From NCBI GenBank assembly GCA_904419955.1, contig CAJFTO010000005.1:40665-104664 (forward strand): a stretch of DNA of 64,000 nt, written 5' to 3'. The notes under the pieces were generated by a model. That model did no database searches. It worked only from the letters and a program-made list of their open reading frames with translations, and was not told where the DNA came from. Source of the DNA: Candidatus Roslinia caecavium. Its GTDB lineage: Bacteria; Bacillota; Clostridia; Monoglobales; Monoglobaceae. The position numbers and the translations under genes are program-made. Of this stretch, positions 15,251-23,690 are shown one piece after another (the stretch's first letter is position 1; each line of letters opens with the position of its first letter).

Positions 15251-15784
15251 TCAGCGCAGCGTGATATGATTTTTTATTATTGAAAAAAATTCGCGGACGT
15301 AATTTCTGAGTTTATATTTTTGAGGATTCTCCGCGGGCAGAGGGTAAGCGGTCAGGCCGAGAAGTCTCGCGGTGCGTCCGGAGCGGTAGACGTGATAGCG
15401 GTTCGTCGCAAAATAGACCGTATATCCGTTCTCGCCGAATAGATCGTCCAGCAGCCGCTTGGAGAACTTAAAGTTGTCGTACGTGCTGTGCGAACGGTCT
15501 TCCTTGAGCAGTTTGGATTCGGGAACGCCGTTTTGGATAAAATACCTTCGCATCGCTTCCGCCTCGGAGATAGTCTCGTTAGAGCCTTGCCCGCCCGAGC
15601 AGACGACTATATCGCAGCCGTTTTCAGCGATAAATTCGAGCGCCGCGTCCATGCGCGCGTACAGGCTCTTACACGGAGTTTCGCCGTAGAGGCGGCAGCC
15701 GAGCGTCACGACCGCGGTTTTGTTAGCGCCGGATTTTGGCGGCCGATCGTTTGAATGATTATTTTTATATCCCTTATTTGTCAT
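15251..15784 (-). CDS. YdcF/SanA-like DUF218 protein
   Basis: A 177-residue protein with the DUF218 core: VVTLGCRLYGETPCKSLYARMDAALEF, DIVVCSGGQGSNETISEAEAM, and SHSTYDNFKFSKRLL, ending with FATNRYHVYRSGRTARLLG. These correspond to the conserved Gly-Cys/Ala, SGG, E-A, S-T-x-(E/D)-N and T-(S/N)-x-(F/Y)-H elements of the family. Many homologues have N-terminal membrane helices (SanA, ElyC) and affect envelope integrity. This one is soluble, like YdcF, which binds S-adenosylmethionine in E. coli. The role here is unknown. A Lys- and Asn-rich start precedes the domain. GGAGAA lies upstream of the ATG. Confidence 0.85.
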   Translation of the reverse strand: MTNKGYKNNHSNDRPPKSGANKTAVVTLGCRLYGETPCKSLYARMDAALEFIAENGCDIVVCSGGQGSNETISEAEAMRRYFIQNGVPESKLLKEDRSHSTYDNFKFSKRLLDDLFGENGYTVYFATNRYHVYRSGRTARLLGLTAYPLPAENPQKYKLRNYVREFFSIIKNHITLR

Positions 15785-15876
15785 ATTTGTTTTGATATTC
15801 TCCTTTAACGCAGGATAGGCTGCGCTTATAATTTTTTCAAATTATAAAAGCGCGGTTTTTACTAATAATATATATG

Positions 15877-15956
15877 ACGCGCAAAGCTCTTGTTACGCAA
15901 AGTTTTTGTTACGCAAAGTTTTTGTTACGCAAAATTTTTGCTATGCAAAGTTTTTG
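15877..15956. repeat. Five tandem 16-bp repeats
   Basis: Units start at 15877, 15893, 15909, 15925 and 15941, with consensus TTACGCAAAGTTTTTG. Units 2 and 3 are identical and the outer ones diverge by 1-5 bases. They lie between the DUF218 gene (minus) and the DUF378 gene (plus). Copies are in phase with each other but not with three-base codons. Confidence 0.85.
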
Positions 15957-16131
15957 CCGCGCGTCTTGGATTTTAAGGTCTGTACGAGCGGCGGGGACGC
16001 CCGCATAGGTCTTAAGCCGCAGACAGACATGCGGCCGCGCAGAGTTTTCCGAGCCGAAGGCCTGCGCGCTTATAACACAACGAAAATAGGCGAGCGCGCT
16101 TGCTTATTTTTAGGTTTAGGAGGGAAAGAGA

Positions 16132-16350
16132 ATGGATGTATTGGCTCTGATACTCGTAATAATCGGCGCCCTGAACTGGGGAAGCATCGGCCTGTTCGGT
16201 TTCGATATAGTCGGCGCGCTCTTCGGCGGCACGGGCAGTTTTATAAGCAGAGCGATATTTACAGTAGTATCTCTGGGAGGACTTTGGGCGATATCATTCT
16301 TCTTTAGAGAGAAAATACTCGGAAGATACCGTCACAGCGCCGAGAGCTGA
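16132..16350 (+). CDS. DUF378 family small membrane protein
   Basis: A 72-residue protein with two hydrophobic helices (DVLALILVIIGALNWGSIGL; SRAIFTVVSLGGLWAISFFF) and the DUF378 hallmark ALNWGSIGLFGFD. The family is widespread in Bacillota as short proteins, some called YuzA. No biochemical role is established. AGGAGGGAAAG sits ahead of the ATG. It is monocistronic and followed by a hairpin at 16474-16508. Confidence 0.88.
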   Translation: MDVLALILVIIGALNWGSIGLFGFDIVGALFGGTGSFISRAIFTVVSLGGLWAISFFFREKILGRYRHSAES

Positions 16351-16473
16351 GTAAAACTTACAAGGCGCTAAGCAAACGCGGGAATATTGCGACGGCGATT
16401 CCCCGACGTTTGGGAGCGCATCGTAAAAACTTCGCTTTTGGCGGTTATGGAAATTAAATTTGAATAAAACCAT

Positions 16474-16508
16474 AAACGGCTGGGCTGGCTTTAGTTTCAG
16501 CCGTTTTG
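16474..16508. terminator. Bidirectional hairpin between DUF378 and the pseudouridine synthase gene
   Basis: Perfect 9-bp stem AAACGGCTG/CAGCCGTTT with a 15-base loop. T-rich on one side and A-rich on the other, it can serve both convergent genes. Confidence 0.75.
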
Positions 16509-16523
16509 GCTTAGTATAGCGGC

Positions 16524-17408
16524 TCAGTCCGCTTTAAACTCTGCGACGCTTTTTCCGTTTTCGGTAAATATCAGCTTATAAGCTCTGAGCGCCTGATACA
16601 TATCGCCCTCGCCGCGCTTTGCGCCGTACTTAACGTCGCCTTTCAAAGGGTGTCCTATGTAGGCGAAAGAGGCGCGGATCTGATGCGTTCTTCCGGTATG
16701 CAGTTCGACCTCTAAATCGGTACTGTCGCTTTTTAGGTCGCAGCGCAGAACGCGGTAGCCGAGCCGGGATGAGCGCGCGCCCGGTTTGGGGGTTTGGGAA
16801 AACTCCATAAGATTATTTCCTATCTTATATATATATCCGTTTATTTCTCCGCCTTCTTGGATCCGTCCCTCCACGGTAAGACGGTAGAACTTGCGTATCT
16901 CGCGGTTCTTGATCTTCTCGTTTATCCGCTTTAGCGCTCCGGCGTTCTTAGCCATTATTAAAAGGCCGGAGGTGTTACGGTCTATTCTGTGGCAAAGAGA
17001 AGGGATAAAGGCCCCCGGCGAGGAAATATCTATCTCGGACTTATCATACAGATAGCGTCTGGCGCGTCCCTCCGCCGAATCCTTATCCTCCGACTGTGAA
17101 AGCAGCCCCGACGGCTTATCTATTATAAGCATGTCGTCGTCTTCGAATACGACCTTTATATCCGGGCTTAATTTGAGCCATGGGATATCCGTATTTTCGC
17201 TTTCGAAAAATTCGTCGTTGATATATGCTTGCACCTTGTCGGAGGTTTTTAAAACGTATTTGAGGTCGGCGCGCTTTCCGTTTACCTTGACTCGCTTTTT
17301 CCTAAAGGCCTTGTAAATCATCCCGGGCGCGGCTTTCGACGCCTGTTTGAATATGAATTTGTCGAGCCTTTGCCCGGCCTCCTTTTCGGTTATTATAAAT
17401 TCTTTCAT
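16524..17408 (-). CDS. RluA-family ribosomal large-subunit pseudouridine synthase
   Basis: A 294-residue protein that isomerises uridine to pseudouridine in rRNA or tRNA. Residues 1-60 form an S4 RNA-binding domain (AGQRLDKFIFKQ; RKKRVKVNGKRADL). The catalytic domain has DDDMLIIDKPSGLL and the active-site HRIDRNTSGLLIMAKN, whose first Asp is the catalytic residue. The uridine-binding LHTGRTHQIRASFAYIGHPLKGD follows. It is RluC/RluD-like, but the exact target cannot be told. The ATG at 17408 uses a GGAG that is the last part of the 178-base repeat unit 17412-17589; a 12-codon extension inside the repeat is not real. It is the nearest gene downstream of two tandem repeat units. Confidence 0.92.
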   Translation of the reverse strand: MKEFIITEKEAGQRLDKFIFKQASKAAPGMIYKAFRKKRVKVNGKRADLKYVLKTSDKVQAYINDEFFESENTDIPWLKLSPDIKVVFEDDDMLIIDKPSGLLSQSEDKDSAEGRARRYLYDKSEIDISSPGAFIPSLCHRIDRNTSGLLIMAKNAGALKRINEKIKNREIRKFYRLTVEGRIQEGGEINGYIYKIGNNLMEFSQTPKPGARSSRLGYRVLRCDLKSDSTDLEVELHTGRTHQIRASFAYIGHPLKGDVKYGAKRGEGDMYQALRAYKLIFTENGKSVAEFKAD

Positions 17409-17411
17409 AAT

Positions 17412-17589
17412 AATCTCCATTCCGCCGCCCTGCGTCGGCGTCAATAGGAATGAATTTCTCTTATCTTCAGGGCAAGGAATGATAAGAGATTATTAAGCCC
17501 ATGCGCGTTTCCGAGAGTTATACGCGAGGAAAATTTCGCGCGGGCAATCTAATCCTGCCGGAGGCTAACGTGAAAGGAACTTTCACGTT
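17412..17589 (-). repeat. 178-base structured repeat, unit A (proximal to pseudouridine synthase gene)
   Basis: Read toward the gene, the unit starts with the perfect stem AACGTGAAAG/CTTTCACGTT. It continues with a GC-rich stem (GCCCGCGCG pairing CGCGC-AT-GGGC) around an AAATTTTCCTCGCG loop, then TCTCTTATC/GATAAGAGA. It ends with ATTCC...CGCC/GGCG...GGAAT directly followed by GGAGATT. That GGAG is the ribosome binding site, with the ATG four bases past the unit. Unit B is joined to it with no gap. Stems are conserved while loops vary between copies. Confidence 0.9.
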
Positions 17590-17767
17590 AATCTCCATTC
17601 CGCCGCCCTGCGTCGGCGTCAATAGGAACGAATTTCTCTTATCTTCAGGGCAAGGAATGATAAGAGATTATTAAGCCCATGCGCGTCTTAGAGCATTATA
17701 CGCGAGGAAAATTTCGCGCGGGCAATATGATCCTGTCGGAGGCTAACGTGAAAGGAACTTTCACGTT
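17590..17767 (-). repeat. 178-base structured repeat, unit B (tandem copy)
   Basis: Exactly abuts unit A and has the same length, differing at a small number of positions (for example CGACAGG for CGGCAGG, and the segment before ACGCGC). All four predicted stems are intact. Its terminal GGAGATT runs into the first stem of unit A, so it does not feed a start codon. Confidence 0.9.
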
Positions 17768-17898
17768 ATTTTCCTAATTTTATCGGGTCCTCCATATATA
17801 TACCGGCGCGGCGTCTCCCGCTCGATCTGGCGATATGTTTCGGCCGCGCGCGTTTATCGTCTTTTGATATAAGTCTATATGCCGGCTTTGCATTCGGC

Positions 17899-19443
17899 TC
17901 ATCGTTTAAACGTCAGTAAGTCTCGAAGTTGCTGTAGTCTTGTCTCCGAACCCTGGGGCATTAGCGTGACGCTTATTTCCCTTTTGACCGAATCGTCGCC
18001 GCAGGTCAATGTTACGGCTGTGTTGACGGTGATCGGCTTTTGGAACATGTGCGGCGGATTTATCTTGCCCGAGCCGAGAATGGAGCCGGTCGAACGGCTC
18101 GAGGAGATCATATCGGAGATATCCGATATGATCGGGATATAGGTATCGCCCGACCAACGTATCATAACTTGTCTGCCGTTAGACGCCTCATATCTGCCGG
18201 GGAGGTTGGTATACACTTCGTCAAGACTCGGGTTGTCGCCCGCGATATTGTCAAAGGCCTCGTATATAGCGACTATATTCGGGTCGTCGGATACGTCTAT
18301 AGACAGCCCGGGCGCAAAGTTTGAAGGCGCGCCGTTATTTGAATACAACAGGACGCTCTCGGTCGATTCTGGATCGTCGCAGGCGAGTATGAACGACGCC
18401 GTATACATCTTCTCGCTGAAAAGCCTGCGTATCAGAGATGTGACGTCGAAACTTATCCCCGATCTGGTATCGTAGCCGGTCACGGTCTCTATCAATTCGG
18501 TCTCGCCGGCGGGACGGGAGTTGTAGGTCATGCTTCCGTTCCAGTCGTTGTTGTTTATATAGTACAGCTGCATCCGCATCGTCGAAGATTTGTTCTTAGG
18601 ACGGAGCTGGATCTTGGCGTCGGTGATCGCGCCCTGGATATTTTTGGGGTCTATATTAAATTTAAGATAGGTGGCGGAGCCGTTGTCCACGCAGAGCAGA
18701 TTGTCGTTGGCCGCAACGGCGTCGTAGCCCGACGCGTTCGGCGAGGCCTCGGAGACGTAGACGTTCGTGTCCAAGTACGTCTTGTTAAGACCCGGCGGGT
18801 CGGTATCGACAGCGTCGTTTACGAGTATTTTCAGATACGGGCGGTAGGACGGATCCTCGTAGCCCGAGCTTGCGAACTGGATCGGCGCCGCTGCGTGATC
18901 GGCCGCGCTGAGTCTGAGCGTTATAGTACGGTTCTCGTTTCCGAGCATTTCTTTTATAGGTTCTGTTAGGTCGATCTCAAGAACGCCGGCGTTCGAGTAT
19001 GTAACGTACGTAAGGTTGGTCTCGTTTCCCCTCGGTTTGTTGTTCCATGTCGTTCCGTCGCTCCAGTTATTGTTATCGAGATACGCTACGTTAAAACGCG
19101 CCTGATTTGAGCCGTCGGAACCTTTGCCGAGCCATGTCGCGGCGAGACGCAGTTTTACCGAGGAGATCTCGTTGGGGTTCTTGTTGTCCAGCCTTGAAAG
19201 ATCGAAAGCTATATACGTATCCCAGTTCGCCCCGACTATCATCCGCCTCTCGTCAAGTTCGCGAGACGATTCGTCGTCTTTCAGACTGTATACGAACATA
19301 TCTTTCTCCGGCTGTATCTTAATAAACTCTCCGTCGGCGATGACCGGCGTTGCGAGGTATATTATTCCGACCGGAACTATGCCGAGCAGTAATAAAGACA
19401 AGAGGATGGAACCGACTATCTTTTTTATAGTATCTCCCAACAC
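17899..19443 (-). CDS. Secreted/membrane-anchored protein with two DNRLRE (CBM96-like) domains
   Basis: A 514-residue protein. Residues 8-37 form a transmembrane or signal-anchor segment (VGSILLSLLLLGIVPVGIIYLA). Two copies of a beta-sandwich with the DNRLRE/CBM96 pattern follow: about 45-215 (FVYSLKDDESSREL, YIAFDLSRL, YLDNNNWSDGTTWNNKP, EIDLTEPIKEML) and about 225-385 (NVYVSEASPNASG, YLKFNID, YINNNDWNGSMTYNSRP). An Ig-like C-terminal region follows (NGRQVMIRWSGDTYIPIISD to ISVTLMPQG). DNRLRE domains bind polysaccharides at the cell surface. No enzyme or SLH anchor is present. The start is GTG, with AAAGGCGG upstream. Its target glycan is unknown. Confidence 0.8.
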   Translation of the reverse strand: MLGDTIKKIVGSILLSLLLLGIVPVGIIYLATPVIADGEFIKIQPEKDMFVYSLKDDESSRELDERRMIVGANWDTYIAFDLSRLDNKNPNEISSVKLRLAATWLGKGSDGSNQARFNVAYLDNNNWSDGTTWNNKPRGNETNLTYVTYSNAGVLEIDLTEPIKEMLGNENRTITLRLSAADHAAAPIQFASSGYEDPSYRPYLKILVNDAVDTDPPGLNKTYLDTNVYVSEASPNASGYDAVAANDNLLCVDNGSATYLKFNIDPKNIQGAITDAKIQLRPKNKSSTMRMQLYYINNNDWNGSMTYNSRPAGETELIETVTGYDTRSGISFDVTSLIRRLFSEKMYTASFILACDDPESTESVLLYSNNGAPSNFAPGLSIDVSDDPNIVAIYEAFDNIAGDNPSLDEVYTNLPGRYEASNGRQVMIRWSGDTYIPIISDISDMISSSRSTGSILGSGKINPPHMFQKPITVNTAVTLTCGDDSVKREISVTLMPQGSETRLQQLRDLLTFKR

Positions 19444-19699
19444 GAGCGCCGCCTTTCTGAGTATATTTATTAAATCCGTGTATTATCGTCGTTTGTAAGC
19501 GTTATGTAATACGCGCTATTTGCCGGATCGGAGCCGGATAAACTAAACCGATCCGGATCCGTCGGCGGCCATGCTCTACGTATTCTGAGCTTAGCCGGAG
19601 GCAAGACCGACCCGCCCGCTTTTGCGTATTGCGGATCGGGATCCGCCGTCCTATAGTTATTTACATTTACGTTGCTTTTATGGATTTACGGTTCGGTAC
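19444..19699 (-). other. Intergenic region with hairpins and a short unassigned frame
   Basis: Contains two strong palindromes, CCGGATCGG/CCGATCCGG (19522-19556) and GCGGAT/ATCCGC (19631-19648), one of which may end cinA. A minus-strand frame of about 70 codons is open here (ends NSAYYITLTNDDNTRI) but lacks a start codon with a ribosome binding site, so it is not called. Confidence 0.4.
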
Positions 19700-20971
19700 T
19701 TACCATATATATTCCGCGTCCTTATCTAAAATACCGAGCGCGGCGCGGCGCAGAAGGTCGAGCGCGTACATGGCGCTTCTCTCGCGCACCATGCCCCGGT
19801 CTCCGGTAAGGTTGAACTTGTACGCCTTGTGTATATCTTTAGCGCAAACGCTTATATATACCAGTCCGACCGGCTTCTCCGCCGTACCGCCGCCGGGTCC
19901 GGCTATCCCTGTGATAGAGACCGCCATGTCGGCGCCGGATACTTTGAGCGCGCCTTTGCTCATCTCGAGCGCGGTCTCGGCGGATACCGCTCCGTATTTT
20001 TCGAGGGTCTCGTTCTTAACGCCGAGCAGTTTATGCTTTATCTCGTTTGAATAGGTCGTGAGTCCGCAGCCGAAACATTCGGACGAGCCGGGTATAGACG
20101 TTATTTTCTGCGCCGTAAGCCCGCCTGTGCAGCTCTCCGCGGTCGCGGCAGTAAGTCCTTTAGCCCTGAGCAGTTCGACCAGCGTTTTCTGCAGCGAGTT
20201 GTCGAGTCCGGTTCCGTAGACCTTGTCGCCGAGCGCCTCCCTGATCTTTTTTTCTACGGGAACGATCATCTCGTCTGCGATCTCGGCGCTCTCAGCTTTT
20301 GCGGTGATCCTCAGCTCAACCTCTCCGGTCTTGGCGTACGGCGCGACCGTTGGATTTGTGGAATTATTTATCAGCTCGCTCAGCCTTTCGTCGACCGACG
20401 ATTCGCCCAGCCCGAACACCCTCAGCGACTTTGAACGGATCACGTCTTTAGATCTTTTCTTAAGATACGGAAAGACGTAGTTGTCAAACATCGGTTTCAT
20501 CTCGCGCGGCGGTCCCGGGAGCATTATGAAGGTCGTCGAGTTTTTTTCATATTCGACTATCGCGCCCGGAGCGGTGCCGAAGTCGTTTTTGAGTATTATG
20601 CATCCCTCCGGCATCTCAGCCTGTTTTAAGTTGCTCTCCGGCATATACATTCCGCCCGCGTTAAAACGTTCGATTATGTTTCTCTTGCTCTCATCGTCCA
20701 TCACGCATTTAAGGCCGCAGTAATTAGCTATGGTCTCCTTGGTGAGGTCGTCTCCGGTCGGACCCAGACCGCCGGTTGTAATGATCCCGTCGGCTCTGCC
20801 CGCGGCCGTCTCAAGCGCCGACTTAAGCCTGCCCGGATTGTCGCCCACGACGGTCGTATAGTATACGTCGAAGCCCAGCTCGCTCAGTCTCCGGCTGAGA
20901 TACTGAGCGTTGGTGTTGACGATCTGCCCGAGCAGCAGTTCGGTGCCGACTGATATTAATTCAAAAGTCAT
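19700..20971 (-). CDS. cinA: CinA family competence/damage-inducible protein
   Basis: A 423-residue two-domain CinA. The N-terminal MoaB/MogA-like domain (ELISVGTELLLGQIVNTNAQYLSRRL; GGLGPTGDDLTKE; LPGPPREMKPMF) is associated with ADP-ribose pyrophosphatase activity. The C-terminal domain (AATAESCTGGLTAQKITSIPGSSE; SITGIAGPGGGTAEKPVGLVY) is the nicotinamide-nucleotide deamidase fold. Family proteins recycle pyridine nucleotides and are co-expressed with recA in some bacteria; recA is elsewhere in this window. A longer frame to 21058 exists, but homologues begin at MTFELISVGTE and a weak GAAAGG precedes this ATG. It is encoded downstream of thiI in the same direction. Confidence 0.94.
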   Translation of the reverse strand: MTFELISVGTELLLGQIVNTNAQYLSRRLSELGFDVYYTTVVGDNPGRLKSALETAAGRADGIITTGGLGPTGDDLTKETIANYCGLKCVMDDESKRNIIERFNAGGMYMPESNLKQAEMPEGCIILKNDFGTAPGAIVEYEKNSTTFIMLPGPPREMKPMFDNYVFPYLKKRSKDVIRSKSLRVFGLGESSVDERLSELINNSTNPTVAPYAKTGEVELRITAKAESAEIADEMIVPVEKKIREALGDKVYGTGLDNSLQKTLVELLRAKGLTAATAESCTGGLTAQKITSIPGSSECFGCGLTTYSNEIKHKLLGVKNETLEKYGAVSAETALEMSKGALKVSGADMAVSITGIAGPGGGTAEKPVGLVYISVCAKDIHKAYKFNLTGDRGMVRERSAMYALDLLRRAALGILDKDAEYIW

Positions 20972-21104
20972 TTTATCCACAGCCTTTCTATAGCTTTCTT
21001 GTGTTAGTAAATAAACTTCTCCGCCCGCGGTAAGCGTTACGAACAGAGCACCGCTCATGCCAAAAGTCCGGCGTTCATATTACGCCGAATCAAAGACTTG
21101 CGGC

Positions 21105-22295
21105 TCAGCGCGGAAACTTTACTTCTATTACTTCGGTATCCGCGATCGCCTTATCGAGCGCCGCCTCGACGTCTCCCAAATTCTCTTCGGCTTTAACTAT
21201 CTCTCCGAGCGAGGGTTTGGTCTTGGGATGCTTTGGAACGAATATCGTACAGCAGTCCTCGTACGGCTGGATAGATGTCTCGTACGCGTCTATCTTCTTT
21301 GAGATCCGGACGATCTCCTCCTTGTCCATTCCTATACAGGGTCTGAATACCGGCATATTCACCGCGGAGTCGGTGCAGTAGAGACTCTCCATCGTCTGGC
21401 TCGCCACCTGCCCCACGCTCTCGCCGGTGATCAGCGCAAGGGAGCCGTTTTGGCGCGCGATTTTTTCGGCTATACGCATCATTAGTCTGCGCATGATTAT
21501 CGTAAGATATTCTTTAGGGCAGTTCTCGATTATACTTAGCTGTATATCCGTAAACGGTACGACGTGAAGTTTTATCGCGCCCGCGTATACCGATAATATC
21601 TTCGCAAGGTCTACGACCTTTTCCTTGGCGCGCTCGCTCGTATACGGCGGACTGTGGAAGTATACCGCCTCTATCTTTACGCCGCGCTTTGCGATCATCC
21701 AGCCCGCGACCGGACTGTCTATGCCGCCGCTTAGCAGAAGGGTCGCCTTGCCGCCGGTCCCGACCGGCATACCGCCCGCGCCGCTGAACTTTTCGGCGAA
21801 CACGTAGGCCTCCTTGCGTATTTCGACCTGCACGAGGATATCCGGGTCGTGCACGTCCACTTTTAGACCGCCGTCGCCGTAAGCCTTTAAAATTGCGGCT
21901 CCGACCTCGCGGCTTATCTGCGGCGAGTTCAGAGGAAACGTTTTATCCTCCCTTTTCGCTTCTACTTTGAAAGTCTTGCCGCTCAGATCGAGATCCGAGA
22001 GACATTCAACCGCGGTCTTGAATATGCTGTCCATGTCCTTATCGCAGCGCATTACCGGGCAGATATTGACTATGCCGAATATCTTCTGTAGGCGTTCGAT
22101 CGTCTCGAACATATCTATCCCGTCCTCGAGCGGTTCGAGATATATCGTAGACTGCGAGTTTCTGATGCTGAACTTCCCGATTTTTGAGACTGCGCTCGCG
22201 ATGTTGTCTATAAGCTTACGCTCAAATACCGGCCTGTTAAGACCCTTTAGAGCTATCTCTCCGTACTTTAATAAAATCAAATCTATTCTTTTCAT
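21105..22295 (-). CDS. thiI: tRNA 4-thiouridine synthetase ThiI
   Basis: A 396-residue ThiI comprising the NFLD/THUMP region (residues 1-170, FERKLIDNI through VDVHDPDILVQVEIRKEAYVF) and the adenylating PP-loop domain with SGGIDSPVAGWMIAKRG. It ends without the rhodanese extension of E. coli ThiI, as in most Bacillota. It makes s4U at position 8 of tRNA and can deliver sulfur for thiamin synthesis. AAGGAG precedes the ATG. The gene directly follows nifS (42 bases), the classic cysteine-desulfurase/ThiI pair in which NifS supplies the persulfide. The conserved cysteine pair EDCCTIFVPKHPKT near the C-terminus may accept it. Confidence 0.97.
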   Translation of the reverse strand: MKRIDLILLKYGEIALKGLNRPVFERKLIDNIASAVSKIGKFSIRNSQSTIYLEPLEDGIDMFETIERLQKIFGIVNICPVMRCDKDMDSIFKTAVECLSDLDLSGKTFKVEAKREDKTFPLNSPQISREVGAAILKAYGDGGLKVDVHDPDILVQVEIRKEAYVFAEKFSGAGGMPVGTGGKATLLLSGGIDSPVAGWMIAKRGVKIEAVYFHSPPYTSERAKEKVVDLAKILSVYAGAIKLHVVPFTDIQLSIIENCPKEYLTIIMRRLMMRIAEKIARQNGSLALITGESVGQVASQTMESLYCTDSAVNMPVFRPCIGMDKEEIVRISKKIDAYETSIQPYEDCCTIFVPKHPKTKPSLGEIVKAEENLGDVEAALDKAIADTEVIEVKFPR

Positions 22296-22337
22296 TTGTA
22301 CACTCCTTGATCCGCGAACCGTGCGCCGCGGTTAATA

Positions 22338-23480
22338 TCAAATATTAAGCTTTCTCAGCCGCCTTACTATCTTTGTAAGTTCCTCTATAACGGTATCTAT
22401 ATCCTCGTCGGTAGTAAACTCGCTCAGGCTGAATCTTATACTGCCGTCGATCATGTTTTTGTCCGCACCGATCTCGGTCAGCACGTAGCTCCGACCCTTT
22501 TTATGACTGCTGCACGCGCTGCCGCTGGATACGAAGATATCCCGCATCTCGAGCGAATGCAGAAGCACCTCGGAGCGAACGCCTTCGAACGAGACGTTGA
22601 GTATATGAGGCGCTTGTCCGGCGGGCGTGTTTACGCAGATGTTATCGACGTTTTCCTCGATGCCTGAGAGAAGCCTGTTTTTGAGCTGTTCCATTTTGTT
22701 GGCTTTCGCCGTAAGATCGTTGTTCGAGAGCTTTGCTGCGAGTCCGAAGCCGACTATACCGGGCACGTTCTCGGTGCCGGGGCGGATGTTGCCCTGCTGG
22801 CCGCCTCCGAAGATTATCGGGGCTATCTTGGTTCCGCGCCGGATATATAACGCTCCTACGCCCTTGGGACCGTGGATCTTGTGCGAGCTTAGGCTCATAA
22901 GGTCCGCCTTTAGGATATTGAGGTTTATAGGCAGTTTTCCGTATCCCTGTACGGCGTCGACGTGGAATAACGCGCCGCCGTTCTTCCTTTTGAGTATGCT
23001 TATCATATCCGCAATAGGTTCGATCGTTCCGATCTCGTTGTTGACCATCATCGCGGTGACCAGAATGGTGTCGGGTCGGATGAGTCTTTCAAATTCTTTG
23101 AGCTTGACTTTGCCGTCCTTGTCCACAGGAACGTAATCTACCTTGTATCCGTTTTCGGCCATGTGGCTTAAGGTGTTCATCGTGGCTGGGTGTTCTATAG
23201 GCGTAGCTATTATATGCCGCCCTCTCTTAGCGCGGCATACGCCCATTATCGCGAGGTTGTTGGATTCGGTTCCGCCCGAGGTGAAGAAGATCTCCCTCGG
23301 ATCCGCTTTTATGGTGGCGGCGATCCGCTCCCGCGACTGTTTTATCAGCGCTTCGGCCTCGACGCCGAGCCTGTGCAGCGAGGACGGGTTGCCGTAGGCG
23401 TTAAACATAACGTCCGCGACGGTTTCGGCTACCTCTTTGTAAGGTCTGGTCGTAGCGCTGTTGTCCAAATATATTTCCAT
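22338..23480 (-). CDS. nifS: Cysteine desulfurase (NifS/IscS type)
   Basis: A 380-residue class V aminotransferase that removes sulfur from cysteine via a PLP-bound persulfide. The PLP lysine is in LSSHKIHGPKGVGALY and the substrate loop in IEHPATMNTL. The mobile-loop cysteine lies in SSGSACSSHKKGRS, a short loop typical of the NifS-like subclass paired with ThiI. The start is ATG after TTTGGAGG. It sits upstream of thiI in the same transcript. A 10-bp stem (GCGGAGTTTT/AAAACTCCGC, 23533-23562) lies in the 5' region. No iscU is nearby, supporting a tRNA-thiolation role over general Fe-S assembly. Confidence 0.96.
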   Translation of the reverse strand: MEIYLDNSATTRPYKEVAETVADVMFNAYGNPSSLHRLGVEAEALIKQSRERIAATIKADPREIFFTSGGTESNNLAIMGVCRAKRGRHIIATPIEHPATMNTLSHMAENGYKVDYVPVDKDGKVKLKEFERLIRPDTILVTAMMVNNEIGTIEPIADMISILKRKNGGALFHVDAVQGYGKLPINLNILKADLMSLSSHKIHGPKGVGALYIRRGTKIAPIIFGGGQQGNIRPGTENVPGIVGFGLAAKLSNNDLTAKANKMEQLKNRLLSGIEENVDNICVNTPAGQAPHILNVSFEGVRSEVLLHSLEMRDIFVSSGSACSSHKKGRSYVLTEIGADKNMIDGSIRFSLSEFTTDEDIDTVIEELTKIVRRLRKLNI

Positions 23481-23580
23481 TATCTATCCTCCAAACAATA
23501 TAAACTTATATTATCACAATGTCGCGGAGTTTTCAACCGCCGAATAAAAAAACTCCGCACTATTATAATATTTAACGGAC

Positions 23581-23609
23581 TGGACAAATGTGAACATAAC
23601 GAGTATAAT
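23581..23609 (+). promoter_or_regulatory. Promoter of mutS2
   Basis: TGGACA, 17 bases, TATAAT (23604-23609). This is in the divergent region with nifS. Confidence 0.6.
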
Positions 23610-23690
23610 ACTATAGTGGATCATAACATATTAGGAATAAATAATAATAGAACGGAAAGCAAGCGGATATTTTATCCGCGGGGGTAATAT

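Noticed and set aside
17412..17767. CRISPR array
   Set aside because: Only two adjacent 178-base units with no spacers between them, and no cas genes in the window.
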